Below, piece by piece: positions 1 to 8,285 of a DNA stretch of 42,410 nt. A program made the position numbers and the translations under genes. The first letter of the stretch is position 1. Each line of letters begins with the position of its first letter. Source of the DNA: SKVL01 sp051747785 (GTDB lineage Bacteria > Patescibacteriota > Minisyncoccia > Phycocordibacterales > CSBR16-193); NCBI GenBank assembly GCA_051747785.1, contig JBNJGN010000003.1:1-42410 (forward strand), written 5' to 3'. The notes below the pieces were generated by a model. That model was not told the DNA's origin. It made no database searches and saw only the letters and a program-made list of their open reading frames with translations.

Positions 1-297
1 GGTTCGCTGGTAGAGTCCACAATGGAAATGGAAAGTACAATGGACACGCCCGAGGGCCAAGTGGACGGGATGTGGTCTGCTTCCGGCGGAGCGGTCACTA
101 AGACCAACCAGTCGGACAACTCTGGCTACGCAAACGGCGTGGCCATCGGAGAGCATTCCTCTGACGGTTCGATTGGTCAAAATTATTCCGGAGAAGCTAG
201 CGGTTATAGCGACACCTCCATGACCTCTTATGAGGGCATGGCAGGCGGTATTAACCGCGCTGAAGCCGGAATGAGCGTGGAAAGCGCAATCGATTAA
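1..297 (+). CDS. Gly/Ser-rich protein of unknown function, 5' partial
   Basis: The reading frame is open from base 1 and ends at TAA 295-297, so the start lies before the window. An internal ATG at 22 is possible but not preferred, because the frame continues upstream without a stop. The visible 98 residues are low-complexity and rich in Gly, Ser, Ala, Asp and Met, with no Cys and no membrane segment, as in an extracellular or structural protein. I recognise no family. It is followed by a hairpin and then a second gene on the same strand. Its base composition is visibly more GC-rich than the genes after 1.3 kb, so this gene and the next may be a transferred cassette. Confidence 0.55.
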   Translation, partial: GSLVESTMEMESTMDTPEGQVDGMWSASGGAVTKTNQSDNSGYANGVAIGEHSSDGSIGQNYSGEASGYSDTSMTSYEGMAGGINRAEAGMSVESAID

Positions 298-308
298 CTT
301 AACCCCAA

Positions 309-338
309 GGGATGGGTTTGGGCGGCCAAGCCCATCCC
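309..338 (+). other. Strong hairpin between the first two genes
   Basis: A 13-bp stem with one G-T wobble (309-321 with 326-338) closes a GCGG tetraloop. No T-run follows, so it is not a classical terminator. It lies 12 bases after the stop of the first gene and 9 bases before the Shine-Dalgarno of the second. It may be a processing, stability or attenuation element separating two co-transcribed genes. Confidence 0.6.
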
Positions 339-346
339 ATCTCAAA

Positions 347-353
347 AAGGAGG
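347..353 (+). promoter_or_regulatory. Shine-Dalgarno sequence AAGGAGG
   Basis: AAGGAGG ends six bases before the ATG at 360. This decides the start of the second gene against an upstream in-frame ATG at 312, which lies inside the hairpin. It is notable because nearly every other gene in the window starts behind an A-rich leader with no Shine-Dalgarno. Confidence 0.8.
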
Positions 354-359
354 TACACC

Positions 360-1211
360 ATGAAATGGACAGTGGCCGCCATGGCAGTGGCAACAGTATT
401 TTTCGGTATCATCCCCGTCGCCGGAGCGCAATCACAGAACACCTCTGCAGATGCAAATGTAGAGAGTAACCAGATCTACTCTCCAACCTTTGAAGGAGGA
501 GAGAGTAAGAGGAATATGCCGGGAACAGGACTTCCGGGATTTCCTCACACTCCGTCGTATTTTGCGAAACCCTTGATGACCCATGAATTCTTGTCTCTGT
601 CCAAGTTCGCCGAGGCGAAGTTGGAATGGACAAGAGAAGACATCAATAACTGGTCGGAGGACTCCGACCTTATTGAGGTAAAAACGGACGGGCGTAGCAC
701 AAAGAGTACTCACAGCCCCACAGACAAGTTAAAGGTTTTACTTCAAAAACCTAAAAAGTACGACTTTATAGGTTTTATAATGGCAAGAGCTGACGAGGAG
801 AACACCTCTATGGAGGCGGTCTTCTCGAGGTTGGCTTCGACCGGTCTGGGAATGGGAGCCAATGTCTTGGTTCCTATTAACGAAGGCGCCAAAAGGGTCC
901 TTTCGGCCTCTGCCTGGGGTATTTCCTTGGGCTACACCCAAGTAAAGATCGGCGGTGGCTCCGAACAGGACGCCGGTGCCGGTGCCGTCGGGTTTGGCTA
1001 TGCAGAAGGAGAAAGTGCTTATCGCCACGAGCCATACGCTCGGGTTATGGCGATAAGTGTATCGCCTGAAGTATATAAAAAGCTGGGTTCTTCTGGAGAC
1101 AGAGAAACCAAGCTTGAGATGGAAAATCAGCAACTGAAGCAACAGATGCGACAGATGAAACGTCAGTTTCATGATATACAGCAACAGCAACAACGCTCCA
1201 AATCCAAATAA
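360..1211 (+). CDS. Secreted protein of unknown function with C-terminal coiled coil
   Basis: The start at 360 is chosen from the Shine-Dalgarno at 347-353; the protein is 283 aa. Residues 1-23 look like a signal peptide, with a hydrophobic stretch ending in VAGAQS. The middle (roughly 150-235) is rich in Gly and Ala (STGLGMGANVLVP, AGAGAVGFGYAEG). The last 35 or so residues are a Gln-, Lys- and Met-rich heptad-like region (EMENQQLKQQMRQMKRQF) followed by a Gln run, which reads as a coiled coil. I recognise no family. It lies downstream of another unrecognised gene and is closed by a strong terminator. Its GC content and Shine-Dalgarno use differ from the rest of the window, suggesting horizontal origin or an assembly join. 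Confidence 0.7.
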   Translation: MKWTVAAMAVATVFFGIIPVAGAQSQNTSADANVESNQIYSPTFEGGESKRNMPGTGLPGFPHTPSYFAKPLMTHEFLSLSKFAEAKLEWTREDINNWSEDSDLIEVKTDGRSTKSTHSPTDKLKVLLQKPKKYDFIGFIMARADEENTSMEAVFSRLASTGLGMGANVLVPINEGAKRVLSASAWGISLGYTQVKIGGGSEQDAGAGAVGFGYAEGESAYRHEPYARVMAISVSPEVYKKLGSSGDRETKLEMENQQLKQQMRQMKRQFHDIQQQQQRSKSK

Positions 1212-1238
1212 CGTTTGTTTCTATGAATTTTGTTCTTT

Positions 1239-1270
1239 AAGGCCGGTTATAACATAACCGGCCTTTTTTT
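1239..1270. terminator. Rho-independent terminator
   Basis: A perfect 12-bp stem (1239-1250 with 1254-1265, AAGGCCGGTTAT arm, 3-base loop) is followed by a T-run. It terminates the plus-strand pair at 1-1211. An A-rich left side gives it some capacity to stop the minus-strand recJ transcript as well. Confidence 0.93.
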
Positions 1271-1296
1271 ATTTTAAAAACTCTCTTATATTAAAC

Positions 1297-2985
1297 TCAG
1301 ATAATATCAATAACCCGCAAGCGGAGTTCTTCTCTTCCTAAAAAATAAGAGCGCTCCACTGTAGCGATAATATCCGCTCTCTTACTCTCTTCCGGTCTTG
1401 TTTCAAAACCCTCCAAAGACACAAAAAAGGCTATGGCCTTGACCTCTCCTCCTCTGTCTTTTTTCAAAATAAGTTCCAGATGCTCTTTCTGTTTCCCAAA
1501 AAGACGAACGCTTTTAATTAAAACCCCCGGCAGACGGAAGATCGGTTTGGGATTATCTTGACCGAAAGGAGAAAATCTCTCTATCCTCCGGTATAGCTCT
1601 TTATTAACGTCATCAACGGAGATAACCATATCTACCTCATTTTTCTCCTCAACTACAGAGGTACCGTTTTCAGTATAGGTTCTGTTTAGATCATCACGAA
1701 GAGTGTGAACCTTCTTACTATCCACCGAGAAACCCCCGGCAAACCTGTGTCCCCCGAACTGCAAAAAAGAGCTCTCTGATAAGCTCATAAGATCAAGCAG
1801 ATCAACACTGCCACAGGAGCGACAGGATCCTTTTATTTCCCTTGATCCATCTCTACCCCAGAGAAAGACCGGCTTGGAATACTCTTGAGCCAAAGAGTTG
1901 GCAACCAATCCCAAAAGAGAAGGACGCCATTTTGGATTTCCAGTAACAATAACATCATGCTCAGTTAGAAGTCCCTCATTTTGCTTTATCTCCTTAACAA
2001 TAGAAGCGACGACACCTTTACGCTCGTTGTTGACCCTCTCCAGTCCTTTGAGGGCCTCTTCGGCCTCAATGTCACTATCGGTCGACAGGAGGCGGAAAGC
2101 ATTCTCGGTATCTCCCATTCTGGAAGCCGCATTAATACGAGGGGCTATCATAAAACCGATATCATCCTCGGTAAGATATCTCTGAGGGATATTCAACTTC
2201 CGGCAGAGCTTAACCAGTCCCTTGCGAGGGGACTTCCTCAAAACCATTATCCCGTAATAAGCGAGTGTTCTGTTCTCCCCAAGCAAGGGTACGGAGTCCG
2301 AAACGGTGGCAATACCAATAAGATCTAAAAGCCACTTTTCGTGACCCTCCGGAATATTAAACCTCTGACGAGATAACACTCCCTGTATGACCTTAAAAGC
2401 CACACCGGCACCACAAAGGTAAGGGTTCGGATAAGAGCAGTCTTCTCTTTTGGGATCAACCACGGCAACCGCTGGAGGTAAGCCGTTTACTTGCTCATGA
2501 TGGTCCGTAACAATTACATCAAGACCCAGTTCCGGAGCTGAAGAAAGTGCCTCTCCGTCGGCAATACCGCAATCTACGGTAACAACAAGAGAAGCTCCTT
2601 TATCTGACAGCTCGGATAGCGCCTCCTTGCTTACACCAAAACCTTCGTCATGGCGATGAGGGATATAAAACAGGACGTTTTCATAACCGGCTCTGTTAAA
2701 AAAGTCCTTAAAGCATACAGTGGCGCATAAACCGTCGGCATCAAAGTCACCAAAAATAGCTATCTTCTCTCCGGATTCCATAGCTTTAAGTATGCGCGAA
2801 ACAGCCTCTTCCATACCGGCCATCAAAAAGGGGTCGTGAGTATCCCTCTCATAAGAAACGGAGAGAAAGCGTTCTGCTTCTTCTTCGCCTTCTATGGAAC
2901 GCATATAGAGGAGACGTCGCTCAAGCTCGGGGTAACTTAAAAGGTAGTTTTTAGGAGGTAAGTCTTTTAGCGGATATTTTTCCAT
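1297..2985 (-). CDS. recJ: Single-stranded-DNA-specific exonuclease RecJ
   Basis: RecJ degrades single-stranded DNA 5' to 3' in recombination and mismatch/base-excision repair. This 562-aa protein has the DHH phosphoesterase motifs: GDFDADG at about 79-85 (motif I), VDCGIADG at about 137-144 and TDHHEQ at about 160-165. A DHHA1-type region with FGGHRFAGG follows, then a C-terminal OB-like segment ending RLRVIDII. Length and motif order match compact bacterial RecJ proteins. The ATG at 2985 is the first Met and is preceded by a short divergent promoter region shared with the HIT-family gene. Identification is by family motifs seen in the translation; activity is inferred. Confidence 0.95.
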   Translation of the reverse strand: MEKYPLKDLPPKNYLLSYPELERRLLYMRSIEGEEEAERFLSVSYERDTHDPFLMAGMEEAVSRILKAMESGEKIAIFGDFDADGLCATVCFKDFFNRAGYENVLFYIPHRHDEGFGVSKEALSELSDKGASLVVTVDCGIADGEALSSAPELGLDVIVTDHHEQVNGLPPAVAVVDPKREDCSYPNPYLCGAGVAFKVIQGVLSRQRFNIPEGHEKWLLDLIGIATVSDSVPLLGENRTLAYYGIMVLRKSPRKGLVKLCRKLNIPQRYLTEDDIGFMIAPRINAASRMGDTENAFRLLSTDSDIEAEEALKGLERVNNERKGVVASIVKEIKQNEGLLTEHDVIVTGNPKWRPSLLGLVANSLAQEYSKPVFLWGRDGSREIKGSCRSCGSVDLLDLMSLSESSFLQFGGHRFAGGFSVDSKKVHTLRDDLNRTYTENGTSVVEEKNEVDMVISVDDVNKELYRRIERFSPFGQDNPKPIFRLPGVLIKSVRLFGKQKEHLELILKKDRGGEVKAIAFFVSLEGFETRPEESKRADIIATVERSYFLGREELRLRVIDII

Positions 2986-2990
2986 AACGA

Positions 2991-3004
2991 ATATGTTAAC
3001 ATAT
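2991..3004. promoter_or_regulatory. Palindromic divergent promoter region of recJ and HIT gene
   Basis: A perfect 14-bp palindrome, ATATGTTAACATAT, sits in the 43-bp spacer between recJ and the HIT gene. It holds -10-like hexamers on both strands, so it could be a bidirectional core promoter or an operator. No clear -35 is visible on either side. Confidence 0.4.
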
Positions 3005-3028
3005 AAGAAAGATAGTAATTAAAAAATT

Positions 3029-3445
3029 ATGCAAAACGAAGAAAAAAAATGTATTTTCTGCTCCATCGCAAGCGGAGAAATACCTTCCACTGATATTTAC
3101 GAAGATGAAAAAGTCAAAGCGTTTTTAGATATCAATCCGATAACATACGGACATACTCTGATAATACCAAAAGAACATTACCCTATGATGACAGATGCAC
3201 CGGATGATATCGTGGCTCACTCTTACAAAATAGCCAAATACCTGATGGATAAAATACAGAAAGCTCATGAAGCAGACTTTGTAACTTTAGCTGTTGTCGG
3301 TATAGACGTACCCCATTTTCACATTCATCTTTTCCCCAGAAAGAAGGGTGACGGGGTAGCCAATTTCTGGCAGGCCACTAAATACAAAGAAGGAGATATG
3401 GAAAAAGAGGCGGAAAAAATACGCTCCCGTATTCTCAAAAAATAA
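3029..3445 (+). CDS. HIT-family nucleotide-binding hydrolase
   Basis: Histidine triad proteins hydrolyse or transfer nucleoside phosphoramidates and dinucleotides. This 138-aa protein carries the signature HFHIHLFP (H-x-H-x-H) around residues 95-102, the early CIFCSIASGEIPS with a Cys pair typical of the HinT/HIT branch, and GHTLIIPKEHY around 50. Length is normal for the family. The leader is short, A-rich and has no Shine-Dalgarno. It is transcribed divergently from recJ and converges with pgk, leaving only 8 bases between the stops. The exact substrate cannot be read from the sequence. Confidence 0.92.
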   Translation: MQNEEKKCIFCSIASGEIPSTDIYEDEKVKAFLDINPITYGHTLIIPKEHYPMMTDAPDDIVAHSYKIAKYLMDKIQKAHEADFVTLAVVGIDVPHFHIHLFPRKKGDGVANFWQATKYKEGDMEKEAEKIRSRILKK

Positions 3446-3453
3446 CCAAAGTC

Positions 3454-4599
3454 CTAAAAAGAGAGCTCCGGAGAATTTTTGACCGCCTCAATTCCGGGAA
3501 GATTCTCATTTACCAGAAATTCCAACATAGCACCCCCTCCGGTTGATATGAAAGAAAACTCATCTTCCAAACCAAGCCCTTCAATAGAGGCGACGGTGTC
3601 ACCTCCCCCTATAATGGAATAGGCTTTTGAGTCGGCAATTGATCTGGCCAGAGTGAAGGTCTGTTCTTCAAAACCTCCTTCCGTATTTCCCATAGGTCCA
3701 TTCCAAATAACCAAAGAGGCCTGTTTTATCTTCTCGGATACTTTCTCTATTGATCGGGGCCCGACATCAACAATGCTCTCCGTAGAAGAGACACTTTCAG
3801 CATCTACGGTTCTGCTCTCTCCCTCCTCGTTTTTCACAACCACATCTTCAGGCAAAGAAATATTCTCTTTACCGAAAAGCTCCTTCAGATCAACCCCTTC
3901 GTCTACCGCTGATAAACCTATTTCCATGCCCTTCTGCTCAAAAAAAGCGTTAGCCAATGCACCCCCGACAAAAACCTCATCCGCCTTCTCTGTGAACTTT
4001 TTTATAAGAGGAGCCTTGGTCTTGAACTTAAGACCACCAAGAGCAAAAACAAAAGGTCTCTCCGGAGAAAAGGCAAAAGAGAGCTCTTTTATCTCCCTTT
4101 CAAATCGCATTCCGATAAAAGACGGCAGATAACGAGGCAGACCTACAACGGAAGCGTGCTCACGATGAGATACGGGAAAGGCTTCGTTGACAAAAATGTC
4201 CGCAAGCGAAGCAAGTCTTCGGGCAAAATCGTCATCATTTCCCTTTTCATAAGGAAGAGACCTCAGATTCTCCAAAATAAGCATCTCTCCATTTCTTAAC
4301 TCTTTAACCTTATCGCTAACCTCTTCAGGGTCACAGCTGTCTTCAAAAGAAACCGTGAACATATCACGGTAATAATCAGCAACGACACGAAGACTGGACT
4401 CCTCCGCCGGCTCCATATGGCCCACAGCTATCACACGAGCCCCTTTTTCCATTAAAAATCTCAATGTCGGCACAGCAGTCTTTAGTCTTAGGTCGTTAGC
4501 CACTTCGCCATCCTTTAGTGGAACATTGGTATCCAAGCGAACCAAGAAGGTTTTCCCTTCTATTTTCTTATCTTTTAGATCTGATAGATGTTTATTCAT
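3454..4599 (-). CDS. pgk: Phosphoglycerate kinase
   Basis: This glycolytic enzyme transfers phosphate from 1,3-bisphosphoglycerate to ADP in the cytoplasm. Family motifs are VRLDTNVPL near the N-terminus, LENLRS, HREHAS, VGGALANAFF, VIWNGPMGN and STGGGAMLEFL. The 381 aa are slightly shorter than the usual 390-400. The substrate basic patch is mostly kept (Arg in VRLD, His in VGHME, Arg in LENLR and HREH), but the canonical SHLGRP loop reads VGHMEP, so its Arg is missing. The gene begins 6 bases after tpiA and is the last of a long minus-strand run starting at pilB, so it may share that transcript. Confidence 0.95.
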   Translation of the reverse strand: MNKHLSDLKDKKIEGKTFLVRLDTNVPLKDGEVANDLRLKTAVPTLRFLMEKGARVIAVGHMEPAEESSLRVVADYYRDMFTVSFEDSCDPEEVSDKVKELRNGEMLILENLRSLPYEKGNDDDFARRLASLADIFVNEAFPVSHREHASVVGLPRYLPSFIGMRFEREIKELSFAFSPERPFVFALGGLKFKTKAPLIKKFTEKADEVFVGGALANAFFEQKGMEIGLSAVDEGVDLKELFGKENISLPEDVVVKNEEGESRTVDAESVSSTESIVDVGPRSIEKVSEKIKQASLVIWNGPMGNTEGGFEEQTFTLARSIADSKAYSIIGGGDTVASIEGLGLEDEFSFISTGGGAMLEFLVNENLPGIEAVKNSPELSF

Positions 4600-4605
4600 A
4601 AATGA

Positions 4606-5373
4606 TCAAATATTATCAACTAATTCTAGTATCTCGGAGAAACCCTCCTTACTCAGACTTTGCCGACCTATCAAAAGACCATCAGCATTTCCTTCCTTGA
4701 TTATCTCTTCTGTGTTGGCAGAGGATACAGAGCCGCCGTACAGCACAGGCACGGAAAAACCTTTTTCTTTGCTATACTTACGGGCCAAGAAACGCTTAAC
4801 AAAGACCACTATTTCATGCAAAAGATGTCCGTTGATAGCCTCTTCTTCACTTTTTCCTATGGCCCAAATAGGCTCATAAGCTATTAAAACATTATCAAGA
4901 TCGGGAGAGTCAACTTCGGAAAATGCGGATGACAACTGCAACTCAAGAAAACGCAGGTAATCCCCTTCTTTATCTCTCTCCTCTTCCCCTATACAGATCA
5001 CCGGTTTCATTCCGGCATCCAGTACCGCTTTTATCTTTCTTGAAATTTCTTCATCGCTCTCTCCGCCGGCCCTCCTCTCAGAGTGACCTAATATAACATA
5101 CTCAACCTTCATATCAGCAAGCTGTGTGGGAGATATCTCACCCGTATGAGATCCACGATCTTTAAAAAAACAGTTCTGTGCTCCTAAATGCAAGCTCTTA
5201 GGCAGACGTTCCGATGTCATGTCTGGTAAATATACAAACGGGGGACAGACAACAATAGTTGACTTTCTCCTCTGAGAAGCTTTTCTGATACCGGAAAAAA
5301 GTTTTTTGGCCTCCTTACGGTTATCCGGATTCATCTTCCAGTTACCTATAATGTGGTAATTTCCATTATTCAT
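4606..5373 (-). CDS. tpiA: Triosephosphate isomerase
   Basis: It interconverts dihydroxyacetone phosphate and glyceraldehyde 3-phosphate. The 255 aa have the expected catalytic residues: Asn11 and Lys13 in NWKMN, His97 in ILGHSERR and Glu167 in YEPIWAIGK. The phosphate-binding loops YGGSV and GLLIG are near the C-terminus, where the usual GGASL reads GRQSL. It is followed 6 bases later by pgk and preceded 30 bases upstream by the last pilin-like gene. This makes a glycolytic pair attached to the end of the pilus gene run. Confidence 0.96.
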   Translation of the reverse strand: MNNGNYHIIGNWKMNPDNRKEAKKLFSGIRKASQRRKSTIVVCPPFVYLPDMTSERLPKSLHLGAQNCFFKDRGSHTGEISPTQLADMKVEYVILGHSERRAGGESDEEISRKIKAVLDAGMKPVICIGEEERDKEGDYLRFLELQLSSAFSEVDSPDLDNVLIAYEPIWAIGKSEEEAINGHLLHEIVVFVKRFLARKYSKEKGFSVPVLYGGSVSSANTEEIIKEGNADGLLIGRQSLSKEGFSEILELVDNI

Positions 5374-5403
5374 ATTCTTTAGTATATCTTATTATATTAA
5401 TCT

Positions 5404-6744
5404 CTATTTGAACTCTTTCCATTCATAGATATTATAACCCGCCGAAGGTCCTGTTGAAAAAAATGTATCGGCTAGACCATCTTGATAAACAACAGTTGCC
5501 GAGTTCTTAGCCCTTATCCTGTAAGCGGTCAGACCCGTTATGTTTATATTATTGCTTACTGATATCTCCCCCTTCCTTGCATACATAAAAACATCTCCCG
5601 TAGCTTTCTGCCCATCTGTTATAGCCGGCGTTGATTGCCCTTCAGAAGCCGCTCTGTTCTCCGATACCATAAAAACAAAAGACTTATCACTGCCGTCAGC
5701 TCCTTGGAAAGTTGAGCTGTTTCCCAAAGATATAGTACTTCCGTTTATGCGGTCACTAGGGTCATCGGCTATAAAAACAACACTCTCATCTCCGAGAGAG
5801 TCATCAGCTTTTATGGTTGGGGAATTACTAAACTCTATATCCCCCTCAGCCCAAACATGTCCGCCTAGGGTAACCGTTGGATTTCCTTTTACCTCAAGAT
5901 CACAGGTTATGTGAACCGGGCCTATGGTCGTATCACTGTCTATAACATAAGTATCACTGCAATTTATAACCCCTTCTTCTTCAGTTAAATCTTTCCATCC
6001 TTCTATGGTCTCTTTGGATATGGGAAAATCAGCCACTTCAGATGGTACGGTATTCGGATACATATTCCCCATAACAGTAGTATTGGATATTTCCATATAG
6101 TAAGCATCTTCATCAACATGCGAATCCTCTATCCTGTGAGCGCTCGCAGAACCATGAACATTTACACCACTGATCCTATTCCCACCCCCGGCAACAGTAG
6201 CTGAGCCGTTTATGTCATTACTACTACCTTCTATAAAGCTATTAGAAAAAACATTTCCCTCAACCTCGGAGGAGTTCTCAAGAATAAGACCGCCGTTTCC
6301 CACCTGAACTGCGTAAGCAAAATCAATACCGTCGCCGAGTAAAAGATCGCTTTTTACCTTTCTGACGTTACCGTCCTTGGCCTCGGCCTTACTTGTTATC
6401 TCCAAGGCATCATCATTTTCAATATACTCCACAGTAACCTCAATTCCATCCAAGGAAAGAACTTCCACATTTTCAACATTAAGAAGGTTCATAAAACGAT
6501 AAGATGCGTCTTCAGCCCCACTCTCCGCCGCATTAAAAGCTCCCAGAGAACTATACAAAGAAGAGGATCCCTTGAGATAGGAAAGCGCCGGAGCTGAGAG
6601 GGCTAATATCATTGAAAGAGAGATAAAAACGAAGAAAATTACCGCTATTAGCACCGCTTGCCCTTTTTCAAGAGATCTCTTTTCTTTATTTAATCTATCT
6701 TTATTAAAATATCCTGTTTTATTGCAAAAGATCATTTTATTCAT
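5404..6744 (-). CDS. PilX-like pilus assembly/surface protein
   Basis: This 446-aa protein has a PilX-type N-terminus: a basic segment, then KGQAVLIAVIFFVFISL as a membrane helix around residues 28-55, followed by GAFNAAESGAEDASYRF. That AAESG motif is typical of PilX-like minor pilins of type IV pili. Unlike the three pilin-like genes upstream it lacks Glu5 after the Gly. The large C-terminal part is rich in Ser, Asn, Gly and Val with repeated beta-strand-like stretches (ENSSEVEGNVFSNSFIEG), resembling a beta-helical or bactofilin-like surface domain. Its start overlaps the stop of the preceding gene by 8 bases, so it is translationally coupled. Function is inferred from the N-terminus and locus. 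Confidence 0.75.
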   Translation of the reverse strand: MNKMIFCNKTGYFNKDRLNKEKRSLEKGQAVLIAVIFFVFISLSMILALSAPALSYLKGSSSLYSSLGAFNAAESGAEDASYRFMNLLNVENVEVLSLDGIEVTVEYIENDDALEITSKAEAKDGNVRKVKSDLLLGDGIDFAYAVQVGNGGLILENSSEVEGNVFSNSFIEGSSNDINGSATVAGGGNRISGVNVHGSASAHRIEDSHVDEDAYYMEISNTTVMGNMYPNTVPSEVADFPISKETIEGWKDLTEEEGVINCSDTYVIDSDTTIGPVHITCDLEVKGNPTVTLGGHVWAEGDIEFSNSPTIKADDSLGDESVVFIADDPSDRINGSTISLGNSSTFQGADGSDKSFVFMVSENRAASEGQSTPAITDGQKATGDVFMYARKGEISVSNNINITGLTAYRIRAKNSATVVYQDGLADTFFSTGPSAGYNIYEWKEFK

Positions 6745-7270
6745 AAGATCCTCTTAATATAGCCGTAGAGTAAAAAGCTTGTTCTATTTTACCATCACTA
6801 TAGGGGCAGGCGATCTCAAGCTCAATGCGAACAGCGCTACCACTACCGGCCCCCGCTTCAATCACTCTAAACTCTTGAATATCGGTCTTTTTATGAGTTA
6901 AGCGCTCGCCAATTCCTTCTTTCACAACGTAAAGGTGTCCGTTTGCAGATACATAAAAAGTAATAGAAATATCCCCTGATTCTTCCTCTCTATTAAGAAC
7001 CAAAATGCTCTCAGAGTCGTCTAAAAGAGAACTCTCACTGTCTATAGAGTCACTCAGACGTACTTCGCGCAAGACCCTATCAAGAGCAACCGAGGCCGAT
7101 CTCCCAACCGCTCTACCGGCCGTTATCTTCTCCTGCGCTTTTGCCATTACCGTCAAACTTCCTACCAATATGGCAACAACCATCGTCAAAATACCCATAT
7201 ACACGAGAACTTCCACCAAAGAAAATCCTTTATTCTTTTTTTTAAACAGCTTATTTTCCATATTAATCAA
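6737..7270 (-). CDS. Minor pilin-like protein (PilW/PilJ-type prepilin)
   Basis: This 177-aa protein starts with a short basic leader and a type IV prepilin site KNKG|FSLVEVLVYMGIL: Gly at -1, Phe at +1 and Glu at +5, followed by a hydrophobic helix to about residue 45. The globular part has alternating beta-rich segments and no Cys pair. It overlaps the genes on both sides by 8 bases, indicating tight translational coupling in the pilus operon. It is probably a minor pilin that helps prime or decorate the pilus; the exact paralogue cannot be assigned. Confidence 0.85.
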   Translation of the reverse strand: MINMENKLFKKKNKGFSLVEVLVYMGILTMVVAILVGSLTVMAKAQEKITAGRAVGRSASVALDRVLREVRLSDSIDSESSLLDDSESILVLNREEESGDISITFYVSANGHLYVVKEGIGERLTHKKTDIQEFRVIEAGAGSGSAVRIELEIACPYSDGKIEQAFYSTAILRGSYE

Positions 7271-7763
7271 GAACGTCCATTATATAGGCTGACATCTCTA
7301 CCTCACTTTGTCCTATTAAACCATCCCAGTTAACGCTCACATCAACTCTTCTGGCCCCCTCATCAACACTTCCTGTCTCTGCGATCTTGTCATCCCCGTC
7401 ACGTTTAACCTCGGAAAAAGTCACCTTACGAACAAAAGCGCCGTCAATAACTTGCTCCGTGGTGGTAGCCGTCCACTCTCCTTCGGAAAAATGAAGATAG
7501 TATGTCTCACCTTCTGTTAAGCTTTCTATCTCATCACCCCACCCTCTGCCTCTGATGGTTCTCACCGCCTCAATTCCCTCATCAGCCAAAAAAACCGCAG
7601 CGGTGTGTTTCGGTCCGGCTGCCGCCACTTGCAGATAAAGCATGAAAGCCAAAGACAGAACCCCTATAAAAGAGGCCATTATGGCCACCGCAAAGAGTAT
7701 CTCCACTATGGTTATTCCTCTATTGGTCTCTTTATTTTTAACTTTTTTGGCTAAAATTAGCAT
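7263..7763 (-). CDS. Minor pilin-like protein (PilV-type prepilin)
   Basis: The 166-aa protein has the prepilin cleavage motif ETNRG|ITIVEILFAVAIM with Glu at +5, then a membrane helix. It continues with AAVFLADEGIEAVRTIRGRGW, a PilV-like region (AxxLAxEGIEAVR) common in minor pilins of this kind. It lies 20 bases after the preceding pilin-like gene and overlaps the next by 8 bases. A prepilin peptidase (PilD) would be needed for processing and is not in the window. Confidence 0.85.
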   Translation of the reverse strand: MLILAKKVKNKETNRGITIVEILFAVAIMASFIGVLSLAFMLYLQVAAAGPKHTAAVFLADEGIEAVRTIRGRGWGDEIESLTEGETYYLHFSEGEWTATTTEQVIDGAFVRKVTFSEVKRDGDDKIAETGSVDEGARRVDVSVNWDGLIGQSEVEMSAYIMDVLD

Positions 7764-7783
7764 ATGTAAACAAAAAAATTCCC

Positions 7784-8269
7784 CTACTCCACAAAACCGC
7801 TAGAGAGTACACTAACAGTTATGTCCCGTGTAGCACCGGAGAGATTAACGTTTCCCACCACGCCAGGCTTCCCAAAAAGACCTTTAAAAACAACTTCGTC
7901 TCCGTCACTAACATTACCGGCGACTAAATCCGTTGAACTATTAAAAGTGTGTTTTTTTAGTTCTTTTTCTTTTGTGGCCCATGAATCACCCTTAAAAAGG
8001 GTGATCTCATCTCCACTAAAATACACTCCGTAAGACGAATCCTCTCTTGAGCCTTGTGTATATATTCTTGCCTCTTCAAGATAAGCTCTTACTTCCGCAA
8101 CATCCCTTTCAAGTGCCCTATAATCTCTTAAACTGTGAAAAACCGAAAACAGAAGAGTTGATATTAAAGTTAAAATAGCTATTACTACTACTATTTCTGT
8201 TAACGTAAACCCACTATTATCATCTTTTATGTTTTCCGCATCCTTGCCTTTTGTCATGTTTTTATTCAA
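7784..8269 (-). CDS. Minor pilin-like protein (FimT/GspH-type prepilin)
   Basis: The 161-aa protein has DDNSG|FTLTEIVVVIAILTL as prepilin site and helix (Gly -1, Phe +1, Glu +5). The continuation AEVRAYLEEARIYTQGSREDSSYGVYF resembles the FimT/GspH pseudopilin pattern (helical stretch followed by SxxYGV). A 17-residue hydrophilic segment precedes the cleavage site, longer than usual. It lies 16 bases after pilC and begins the minor pilin block. Minor pilins of this type take part in pilus priming and, in some species, DNA binding; here that is inference. Confidence 0.85.
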   Translation of the reverse strand: MNKNMTKGKDAENIKDDNSGFTLTEIVVVIAILTLISTLLFSVFHSLRDYRALERDVAEVRAYLEEARIYTQGSREDSSYGVYFSGDEITLFKGDSWATKEKELKKHTFNSSTDLVAGNVSDGDEVVFKGLFGKPGVVGNVNLSGATRDITVSVLSSGFVE

Positions 8270-8285
8270 AATATCTCAGCCTCGC

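Noticed and set aside
312..359. Upstream ATG at 312 for the second gene
   Set aside because: It lies in the hairpin stem, while a perfect Shine-Dalgarno and signal peptide mark 360.
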